A stretch of 6,047 nt of DNA, from the NCBI GenBank assembly GCA_030039995.1, contig JASHUL010000078.1, forward strand, positions 1-6,047. The letters run 5' to 3'. A program made the position numbers and the translations under genes. The notes under the pieces are model-generated. The model worked only from the letters and a program-made list of their open reading frames with translations, was not told where the DNA came from and searched no databases. Below, in pieces: positions 1-4,937 of this stretch; positions within the stretch are counted from its first letter, which is position 1, and every line of letters begins with the position of its first letter. The DNA comes from Thermoplasmata archaeon. Lineage in GTDB: Archaea > Thermoplasmatota > Thermoplasmata > Lutacidiplasmatales > UBA184.

Positions 1-7
1 GCGGGTT

Positions 8-113
8 GCCCTGGTAGTCTAGCGGTCTAGGATGTAGGTCTGTCGAGCCTGCGACTCGGGTTCGAACGATCGGAGGGGCCGGACCCCTTCGACCGGAACT
101 CCCGACCAGGGCG
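8..113 (+). tRNA. tRNA-Asp (anticodon GTC), interrupted by a T-loop intron
   Basis: This gene encodes the aspartate acceptor tRNA of translation. The 7-bp acceptor stem pairs 8-14 with 106-112 perfectly, and 113 is the discriminator G. The D-arm is 17-20 with 30-33, closing on a G.T pair, with the conserved A and GG in its loop. The anticodon stem is 35-39 with 47-51, and the loop 40-46 carries anticodon GTC at 42-44. The T-stem pairs 56-60 with 101-105, and TTCGA begins the T-loop at 61. The loop reaches the standard 7 nt (TTCGAAT) only if 67-99 is removed, giving a mature tRNA of 73 nt. Discriminator G and the G.T pair closing the D-stem agree with known tRNA-Asp identity elements. CCA is not encoded, since CCT follows the discriminator. 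The tRNA promoter lies outside the window. Confidence 0.95.
67..99 (+). other. tRNA intron at position 59/60 (T-loop) with bulge-helix-bulge motif
   Basis: The 33-nt insert folds into the archaeal splicing-endonuclease substrate. The outer helix is the intact T-stem, 56-60 with 101-105. The central 4-bp helix is T61-A97, T62.G96, C63-G95 and G64-C94. It is flanked on opposite strands by 3-nt bulges A65-C67 and A98-T100. Cutting after the second base of each bulge, the canonical position, releases exactly 67-99 and restores a 7-nt T-loop. The intron's inner stem is G68-C93, A69 bulged, then 70-78 paired with 84-92 including one G.T, capped by a 5-nt loop. Other boundaries would also give 7-nt loops (TTCGACT, TTCAACT), but they do not give this symmetric BHB. 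No internal ORF is possible. Confidence 0.88.
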
Positions 114-128
114 CCTCCCCTCTGGGGG

Positions 129-151
129 CGGGCCGCCGCCGCGGCGGCCCG
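129..151. repeat. GC-only inverted repeat between tRNA-Asp and uppS
   Basis: A perfect 10-bp stem pairs 129-138 with 142-151 around a 3-nt loop (CCG). A smaller hairpin, CCCC 117-120 with GGGG 124-127, sits just upstream. There is no T-tract after either, so these are not clear transcription terminators. They could assist 3' processing of the tRNA transcript or act as a DNA dyad. The right arm ends 2 bp before the putative uppS TATA box. Confidence 0.7.
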
Positions 152-152
152 G

Positions 153-160
153 ACTACTTA
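153..160 (+). promoter_or_regulatory. Putative TATA box (box A) of uppS
   Basis: ACTACTTA is the only AT-rich patch in an otherwise nearly pure GC spacer. Its centre lies about 28 bp upstream of the GTG at 185. That is the usual archaeal TATA-to-start distance for a leaderless transcript, and no Shine-Dalgarno sequence precedes the GTG. The match to box A consensus is weak. Confidence 0.5.
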
Positions 161-175
161 TGCCGCCGGCGGCAT
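160..175. repeat. 16-bp perfect palindrome between the uppS TATA box and start codon
   Basis: ATGCCGCCGGCGGCAT reads identically on both strands. It begins at the end of the putative TATA box and ends 9 bp before the GTG start, so it would lie between TATA and the expected transcription start. That is a typical location for an archaeal repressor operator. A regulatory role is inference; a GC-rich background makes such palindromes less rare than in balanced DNA. Confidence 0.6.
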
Positions 176-184
176 CGGTCGCTC

Positions 185-1000
185 GTGCCCGACGCGAAAA
201 AGGAGGAAAAAGCGAGCTCGTCTCCGTACCTCTCGCACATCGTCGGGGACACGCTGCGAGACCTGACGGAGAAACGGCTCGCCGAGCTCGTCCGCGCGGA
301 GCCGGTGCCGGCGCATCTCGCGATCATCATGGACGGCAACCGCCGGTTCGCCGGCGAGCGGGGGTTGGGGGTCAAGGACGGGCACCGGGCCGGACGGGAC
401 ACGCTCGAAGAGCTCCTCAACTGGTGCCTCGACCTGCAGATCCGCATCCTCACGGTCTACGCCCTCTCGACCGAGAATTTCTCCCGGTCGGCCGAGGAGC
501 TGGAAGGGTTGATGGACCTGTTCGACCGGGCGCTCCGCGACATCGCCACGGACGAGCGGGTCCACCGGCACCAGATCCGGGTGCGAGTGATCGGCAATCG
601 CCGGGCGCTTCCCGCCCGCGTCCAGGAGGCGATCGATATTGCGGAGGCGGCGACCCGGAACTACTCGGCGTACCAGTACAACGTCGCGCTCGCGTACGGC
701 GGTCGGGACGAGATCGTGCAAGCGATCCGCGCCTTGGCCCGGGAGGTCCGCGACGGACGGCTCGAGCCCGACGCGATCGACTCGGACGCGGTCTCCCGTC
801 ACCTCTACACGCGCGACCTTCCGGATCCGGACCTGATCTTCCGGACGAGCGGAGAGGAGCGGATCTCGAACTTCCTCCTGTGGCAGTCGGCGTATGCGGA
901 GCTCTACTTCTCGGACGTGATGTGGCCGGGGCTCACCCGGCTCGACTTCCTGAGGGCGATCCGCGCCTACCAGCTCCGCCGCCGACGCTACGGGACCTGA
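185..1000 (+). CDS. uppS: Polyprenyl diphosphate synthase (cis-prenyltransferase, UppS family)
   Basis: The enzyme adds isopentenyl diphosphate units in cis to an allylic primer, making the long-chain polyprenyl diphosphate that archaea use as dolichol-type lipid carrier for glycan transfer at the membrane. At 271 residues it has the normal family length plus a short Lys/Glu-rich N-terminus (residues 1-12). Visible signatures are IIMDGNRR at 47-54 with catalytic D50, GH at 66-67, STENFSR at 95-101, VIGNR at 135-139, the RTSGEERISNFLLWQ block at 220-234 that binds IPP diphosphate, and AELYF at 238-242. The C-terminus YQLRRRRYG is typical. The start is GTG at 185: no usable start lies just upstream in frame, and a TATA-like box lies about 28 bp upstream, suggesting a leaderless message. 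Product chain length cannot be read from the sequence. It is separated from the thermosome gene by 99 bp containing that gene's own promoter. Confidence 0.96.
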   Translation: MPDAKKEEKASSSPYLSHIVGDTLRDLTEKRLAELVRAEPVPAHLAIIMDGNRRFAGERGLGVKDGHRAGRDTLEELLNWCLDLQIRILTVYALSTENFSRSAEELEGLMDLFDRALRDIATDERVHRHQIRVRVIGNRRALPARVQEAIDIAEAATRNYSAYQYNVALAYGGRDEIVQAIRALAREVRDGRLEPDAIDSDAVSRHLYTRDLPDPDLIFRTSGEERISNFLLWQSAYAELYFSDVMWPGLTRLDFLRAIRAYQLRRRRYGT

Positions 1001-1036
1001 ACCCGCGCACCGGATTCACCGAAGCGCGCTGGTTGG

Positions 1037-1045
1037 TTTTAAATA
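1037..1045 (+). promoter_or_regulatory. Strong TATA box of the thermosome gene
   Basis: TTTTAAATA is the best box A match in the window and lies in an AT-rich island (about 1036-1085) within GC-rich DNA. Transcription would be expected to start around 1065-1072, leaving a leader of about 30 nt before the ATG at 1100. No clear Shine-Dalgarno is present; GAGTGG at 1087-1092 is at best a weak candidate. A strong promoter suits an abundant chaperonin. Confidence 0.8.
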
Positions 1046-1072
1046 GAAGGGCTTTCTCACTGAAATCAGCAG

Positions 1073-1088
1073 TCGAGAGTAATCTCGA
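1073..1088. repeat. Inverted repeat in the thermosome leader
   Basis: TCGAGA at 1073-1078 is repeated as its reverse complement TCTCGA at 1083-1088 around the spacer GTAA. It lies just after the expected transcription start and ends 11 bp before the ATG. It could be an operator for a heat-shock type repressor or a small 5'-leader hairpin. It does not match the Pyrococcus Phr or Archaeoglobus HSR1 sites as I know them. Function is inferred from position only. Confidence 0.55.
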
Positions 1089-1099
1089 GTGGCACGAAC

Positions 1100-2773
1100 A
1101 TGATGGCTGGGAACACGCCGATTCTGGTACTGCGGGAAGGGACGAAGCGAGAGAAGGGGCGCGGAGCGCTCAACAACAACATCCAGGCCGCGAAGGCGAT
1201 CGCCGACGCGGTCCGGTCGACCCTCGGGCCGCGCGGGCTCGACAAGATGCTCGTCGACTCGATGGGCGATGTCGTCGTGACGAACGACGGGGTCACGATC
1301 CTCAAGGAGATGGACGTCGAGCATCCCGCGGCCAAGATGCTGGTCGAGGTCGCCAAGACCCAGGACCAGGAAGCGGGGGACGGCACGACCACCGCGGTCG
1401 TGCTCACCGGCGAGCTCCTGAAGCGCGCGGAAGCCCTGATCGAGCAGAACATCCATCCGACCATCATTTCCCAGGGGTACCGACTGGCCTCGTCGAAGGC
1501 GCTCGGGATCCTCGACCACGTCAGCCACCCGGTGTCGATCTCGGACCACGAGACGCTCCTGAGGATCGCCAACACCGCGATGGCCTCGAAGTCGGTCTCG
1601 TTCAACCGGGACCTGCTCGGGGATATCGCCGTGCGTGCGGTCACCGCCGTCGCGGAGAAGAAGGGCGAAGGCTACTACGTCGACCTCGACAACATCCAGC
1701 TGATCAAGAAGCAGGGCGGGCAGATCTCGGACACCTCGTTGATCGAGGGGGTCATCGTGGACAAGGAGAAGGTCCACTCCGGAATGCCGACGCGGGTGGA
1801 GAACCCGAAGATCGCGCTGCTCGACGCCGCGCTCGAGATCAAGAAGACCGAGATCGACGCGAAGATCGAGATCAACGACCCGACGCAGTTGAACGCCTTC
1901 CTCCAGGAGGAGGAGAACATGCTGCGCCGGATGGTCGACCAGGTGAAGAAGTCCGGAGCGAACGTCGTCCTCTGCCAGAAGGGGATCGACGACCTCGCCC
2001 AGCACTACCTCGCGAAGGAGCACATCTACGCGGTCCGCCGGGTCAAGAAGTCCGATATGGAGAAGCTCGCGAAGGCGATCGGGGCGAACATCGTCTCGAA
2101 GGTCAGCGAGCTGACCCCCGACGATGTCGGCACCGCGGGTCTGGTCGAAGAGCGGAAGATCGGCGACGACGCCCTCACGTTCGTGACGGGCGCGAAGAAG
2201 GCCCGCGCGGTCTCGATCCTGATGCGCGGCGGCACCGAGCACGTGCTCGATGAGATCGAGCGCTCGCTGGACGACGCACTCAACGTGGTCGCGGTCGCGG
2301 TCGAAGACGGCAAGTTCGTCGTCGGCGGAGGCGCGACGGCCGCGGAGCTCGCCCTCGAGCTGCGCGACGAGGCCGCCAAGATCGGCGGACGCGAGCAGAT
2401 CGCGTTCGAGAGCTTCGCGGAAGCGCTCGAGACGATCCCCCGCACGCTCGCCGAGAACGCGGGCCTCGACCCGATCGACATCCTGATCGAGCTGCGGAAG
2501 GCGCACAAGGGCGGCCAGAAGGCGGCCGGGGTGAATGTCGTGGCCGGCAAGGTCGACGACATGAGCCACCTGCACGTCATCGAGCCGATCCGGGTCGGTC
2601 GGCAGGCGATCGAGAGCGCCACCGATGCCGCGGTCATGATCCTGCGGATCGACGACGTCATCGCGTCCAAGTCGAGCCCACCTCCTTCCGGCGGCCCCGG
2701 CGGACCCGGCGGCGGCATGGGTGGGATGGGCGGCATGGGCGGAATGGGCGGCGGCGATTTCGGCGAAGACTAG
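1100..2773 (+). CDS. thsA: Thermosome subunit (group II chaperonin, HSP60 family)
   Basis: This cytosolic ATP-driven folding machine assembles into two stacked rings with a built-in lid. The protein has 557 residues, typical for the family. Equatorial ATP-site motifs are LGPRGLDKML at 42-51, TNDGVTIL at 61-68, and GDGTTT at 93-98. The apical domain (about 210-370) includes the helical protrusion region around 245-280. The C-terminal equatorial part carries VVGGGATAAELAL at 407-419 and NAGLDPIDILIEL at 453-465, where D457 corresponds to the nucleotide-site aspartate. Residues 531-557 form a flexible Gly/Pro/Met tail with four GGM units, ending GDFGED. Two tandem ATG codons (1100 and 1103) could start it; the family usually begins MAG-TP, so the second ATG is equally plausible. 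Only one subunit gene is in the window, so whether the ring is homo- or hetero-oligomeric is unknown. The thsA symbol denotes the family, not a specific paralogue. Confidence 0.97.
   Translation: MMAGNTPILVLREGTKREKGRGALNNNIQAAKAIADAVRSTLGPRGLDKMLVDSMGDVVVTNDGVTILKEMDVEHPAAKMLVEVAKTQDQEAGDGTTTAVVLTGELLKRAEALIEQNIHPTIISQGYRLASSKALGILDHVSHPVSISDHETLLRIANTAMASKSVSFNRDLLGDIAVRAVTAVAEKKGEGYYVDLDNIQLIKKQGGQISDTSLIEGVIVDKEKVHSGMPTRVENPKIALLDAALEIKKTEIDAKIEINDPTQLNAFLQEEENMLRRMVDQVKKSGANVVLCQKGIDDLAQHYLAKEHIYAVRRVKKSDMEKLAKAIGANIVSKVSELTPDDVGTAGLVEERKIGDDALTFVTGAKKARAVSILMRGGTEHVLDEIERSLDDALNVVAVAVEDGKFVVGGGATAAELALELRDEAAKIGGREQIAFESFAEALETIPRTLAENAGLDPIDILIELRKAHKGGQKAAGVNVVAGKVDDMSHLHVIEPIRVGRQAIESATDAAVMILRIDDVIASKSSPPPSGGPGGPGGGMGGMGGMGGMGGGDFGED
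2711..2746 (+). repeat. Four 9-bp GGM-coding tandem units in the thermosome tail
   Basis: Four consecutive 9-bp units, each encoding Gly-Gly-Met with synonymous variation, end the thermosome gene just before the acidic GDFGED terminus. Such tails extend into the chaperonin cavity in related proteins. The repeat is in frame and can change copy number by slippage without a frameshift. Confidence 0.85.
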
Positions 2774-2805
2774 ACCGCGCGTCGGCCCGGACCGAACCAT
2801 TTCTC

Positions 2806-2836
2806 GCGACCCGGGGACCGAGGGTCCCCGGGTTGC
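2806..2836. repeat. Strong hairpin in the thermosome-phosphoesterase spacer
   Basis: Positions 2809-2819 pair perfectly with 2823-2833 over 11 bp around the loop GAG, and the stem extends three more pairs outward (G2808.T2834, C2807-G2835, G2806-C2836). No T-tract follows directly. A short T-rich patch (TTTCT, 2800-2804, after a purine-poor stretch) precedes it, so archaeal U-dependent termination is not clearly indicated. It may stabilise the thermosome mRNA 3' end. It ends 4 bp before the putative TATA box of the next gene. Confidence 0.7.
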
Positions 2837-2839
2837 CGG

Positions 2840-2848
2840 TAATCTTTA
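2840..2848 (+). promoter_or_regulatory. Putative TATA box of the metallophosphoesterase gene
   Basis: TAATCTTTA is the only AT-rich stretch in this spacer. Its centre is about 43 bp upstream of the TTG start at 2888, predicting a leader of roughly 15-20 nt with no good Shine-Dalgarno. It is imperfect relative to box A consensus. Confidence 0.5.
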
Positions 2849-2887
2849 GGCCCAAGTTCGGCTGCGCCCGCGCGTTGGGGTCCTCCG

Positions 2888-3844
2888 TTGGCGAAACCGA
2901 CCCGGATTTTCTTCGTCGCGGACCTGCACGGGTCGGGGATCTGTTGGCGCAAGTTCATCAACGCGGCGAAGGTCTATCGCGCCGACGTCCTCCTCGTCGG
3001 AGGGGACATCGCCGCGAAGACGTTGACCCCGATCTTCGAGGGACCGGACGGGTGGACCGCTCGCGTAGAGGGAATCGCTCGGGCCGCCGCGAGCCCGCCC
3101 GAACTGGAGCGGCTCGAAGCGTCCCTACGGGATTCGGCCACCGTGCCGTTCCGCACGACGACCCGGGAGTGGGACGAGCTCCGCGCCCGTCGTGGGGCCC
3201 TCGACGAGGTCTTCGAACGTCTCGCGTGCGAGGAGCTCCGGCGATGGCTCGACTGGGCCCGGCCCCGGGTTGAGGGCAGCGGCACCCGGCTTCTTCTGGG
3301 TCTCGGAAACGACGACCTCACCCCGATGGAGCAGGTCGTCCAAGACGACCCGGTGGCCGAGCTCACCGACCTCGATATCCTGCGCCTGGATGAGCGCCAC
3401 GAGCTGCTCACGTTGCCGTACAGCAATCCCACTCCCTGGGCGACCCATCGGGAGCTGTCCGAGGACGCGATTGCTCGACGGTTGGACGAGGGCATCGCGA
3501 AACTCGAGGACCCGGGGAACGCGGTCGTCAACGCTCACGTGCCGCCGTTCGGAGCCCCTTTAGACCTCGCCCCCAAACTCGACGCGGCGCTCACGAAGGT
3601 GATGACCCCCGGAGGGGACCCCGAGTACGTTCACGTCGGGAGCACCGCGGTACGAGCGGCCCTCGAACGCCATCAACCCCTGTTGGGGCTCCACGGCCAC
3701 ATCCACGAGTCGCGCGGGACGACCCACTTCGGTCGGACGCTCTCGATGAATTGCGGGAGCGCCTACACCGAGGGGGCCCTACTGGGAGCCGTGGTCGACT
3801 TGGCCGAGCGCGACGTGCGATCGGCCGTGCTCACGAGTGGGTAA
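2888..3844 (+). CDS. Calcineurin-like metallophosphoesterase with a large insertion
   Basis: This is a probable cytosolic dinuclear-metal phosphoesterase of unknown substrate, 318 residues long. The family's metal-ligand motifs appear in order: ADLHG at 11-15 (D12, H14), GGDI at 38-41 (D40), GND at 140-142 (N141), AHVPP at 216-220 (H217), and GHIH at 270-273 (H271, H273). A following NCGS at 288-291 corresponds to the NPGS usually seen in relatives. All expected ligands are present, so an active enzyme is likely. Unusually, about 100 residues separate the GGD and GND motifs, where simple members have far fewer; residues about 51-135 look helical and highly charged. The start is TTG at 2888: the only upstream in-frame sequence runs into a stop at 2840, and the first motif begins within ten residues. 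No signal peptide or membrane segment is seen. Its 3' end overlaps the convergent gene by 14 bp. Confidence 0.9.
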   Translation: MAKPTRIFFVADLHGSGICWRKFINAAKVYRADVLLVGGDIAAKTLTPIFEGPDGWTARVEGIARAAASPPELERLEASLRDSATVPFRTTTREWDELRARRGALDEVFERLACEELRRWLDWARPRVEGSGTRLLLGLGNDDLTPMEQVVQDDPVAELTDLDILRLDERHELLTLPYSNPTPWATHRELSEDAIARRLDEGIAKLEDPGNAVVNAHVPPFGAPLDLAPKLDAALTKVMTPGGDPEYVHVGSTAVRAALERHQPLLGLHGHIHESRGTTHFGRTLSMNCGSAYTEGALLGAVVDLAERDVRSAVLTSG

Positions 3845-4889
3845 GGCTTCCGGCGCCCTCCGACACGGTCGCGGTCCCATCGACCGCGGGTTGGGCGTCG
3901 ACCTCTTCCCACCACGGGCCCCCGAGAAATCCGAAGCGTCGTTTGGGTGAGATCCCCGAGACGAGCCGGGCCAACGTGCCGATCTCCGCTCGAGCCCGCG
4001 CCTGCTCGCGAGGAGGAAGTCCCGCCAGCAGGGGAGAGCGCGACAACCCGGGTCCGTTCAACGAGACCGTCTTCCAGAAACCCCAGTCGTGGGACAGCAG
4101 CGACCCGATCCGGGACGGGGAGATCCCCTCCGGGGCCTCGTCGAACGGGTGGTCGAGCAACAGCGCCAGGATGTCCTGAACGTCCTTCGGCTCGGGCCCG
4201 ATCAGAAGGTCGTGCCGGCCGAACGGTTCCAACACCCGGTCGGCGACCTGCTCGCGCGCGTCGGCCGGCACGCGCTGAATGTACTGCATCTTGGCGAGCA
4301 GGAGCAGTGCCGGAGTCAGCGTGCCGTGCTGGGCCGTGGCTCCCTGCACGTCCTCGCGGAGATCCAGGCGGTGGCAGAAGCGGAACTCGTCCGCGAGCAG
4401 ATCGAGGCTCCCCACGGACACGTTCGACCCCTCCTGACCGAGCACGGTGTGGTAACGCAAGCGTCGACCCTCGCTGAGCGAGTTGAAGATTCGGTCGCCC
4501 GAGGTCTGAAAGAACCGGAGTCCGCTCCCCTCACGCTCGTGCACCGTTTCGAGGAAGCGACGGACCGTTCGGAGCTCTTTGTGGAGGCAAGCGACGTCGA
4601 GGTCGTGCAACGTCCTCCGGAGCCCGAGGTCGCGGCGATTGCTGGAGCGACACCGGATCCGGTGGGCTGCGCCTCCAAGAAAGGCGAGCGAGACGGGAGG
4701 ATCGGAACGGTGGGCCGCCCCGAGGAGGAGGAGAGCCTTCGCAACGATCGGGTCGGAAACGTCGATCCACTCGGGGAGACCCAGCTCCTGACGCTCCGCC
4801 TCGGGCGACGACCGGGTGATGAGGGGCAGCTCGATCGAGACCCGCTCACCCCGGAGCGGGTCGATGACCAGGCTGACGACCTCGCCCAC
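3831..4889 (-). CDS. Nucleotidyltransferase-fold protein (AbiEii-like), substrate unknown
   Basis: The 352-residue protein has the layout of the AbiEii/AbiGii-like nucleotidyltransferase superfamily: FLGGAAHRI at 70-78, then RRTLHDLDVA at 91-100, giving the GG and D-x-D metal-site signature (D96, D98). D163 in GSLDLL is a candidate third carboxylate. The helical part has LTPALLLLAKMQ at 191-202 and KDVQDILALLLDHP at 235-248, resembling the conserved LxPxDLLLTKLQ and DxxDxxALL segments I associate with this family, then HDWGFWKTVSLN at 267-278. The C-terminus (about 320-352) is low in recognisable motifs. The start is GTG at 4889; a GTTAA box about 28 bp upstream suits a leaderless message, but a later start cannot be excluded. 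It lies 48 bp downstream of the permease on the same strand. No partner antitoxin-like gene adjoins it, so calling it a toxin would be unsupported; a tRNA- or metabolite-modifying role is equally possible. Confidence 0.75.
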   Translation of the reverse strand: MGEVVSLVIDPLRGERVSIELPLITRSSPEAERQELGLPEWIDVSDPIVAKALLLLGAAHRSDPPVSLAFLGGAAHRIRCRSSNRRDLGLRRTLHDLDVACLHKELRTVRRFLETVHEREGSGLRFFQTSGDRIFNSLSEGRRLRYHTVLGQEGSNVSVGSLDLLADEFRFCHRLDLREDVQGATAQHGTLTPALLLLAKMQYIQRVPADAREQVADRVLEPFGRHDLLIGPEPKDVQDILALLLDHPFDEAPEGISPSRIGSLLSHDWGFWKTVSLNGPGLSRSPLLAGLPPREQARARAEIGTLARLVSGISPKRRFGFLGGPWWEEVDAQPAVDGTATVSEGAGSLTHS

Positions 4890-4913
4890 GACCGCGCCGG
4901 AGAGGGTGGGCCG

Positions 4914-4921
4914 CCTTAACG
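4914..4921 (-). promoter_or_regulatory. Possible TATA box of the nucleotidyltransferase gene
   Basis: On the - strand this reads CGTTAAGG, the only AT-rich patch in the 48-bp gap, centred about 28 bp before the GTG at 4889. The spacing suits a leaderless archaeal transcript, but the match to consensus is poor. The gene could instead be read through from the permease. Confidence 0.35.
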
Positions 4922-4937
4922 GGCGCCGTCCCCTCGG

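Noticed and set aside
117..151. Intrinsic terminator downstream of tRNA-Asp
   Set aside because: The hairpins are strong but no T-rich tract follows them, so they are reported only as inverted repeats.
8..184. tRNA-Asp as an integration site of a mobile element
   Set aside because: No integrase, no repeated tRNA 3' end and no phage-like gene are visible; housekeeping genes follow directly.
1004..1028. CGCGC (1004-1008) and GCGCG (1024-1028) as a hairpin terminator after uppS
   Set aside because: The stem is only 5 bp of simple GC alternation with a 15-nt loop, expected by chance in this composition.
160..2253. A very long open frame on the + strand crossing uppS and the thermosome gene
   Set aside because: It is out of frame with both recognised proteins, its translation is Arg/Gly/Pro-rich low-complexity typical of GC-rich shadow frames, and it contains no known motif.
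1016..2800. Long open frame on the - strand opposite the thermosome
   Set aside because: This is an antisense shadow of a highly conserved gene in GC-rich DNA, with an Asp/Arg/Leu-rich translation and no motif.
3831..4889. A toxin-antitoxin pair built on the AbiEii-like protein
   Set aside because: No AbiEi-like or other small antitoxin gene lies next to it; the neighbours are a membrane permease and a convergent phosphoesterase.
4089..4919. 276-codon open frame on the + strand opposite the nucleotidyltransferase
   Set aside because: The - strand frame is longer and carries ordered nucleotidyltransferase motifs; the + strand translation has none.
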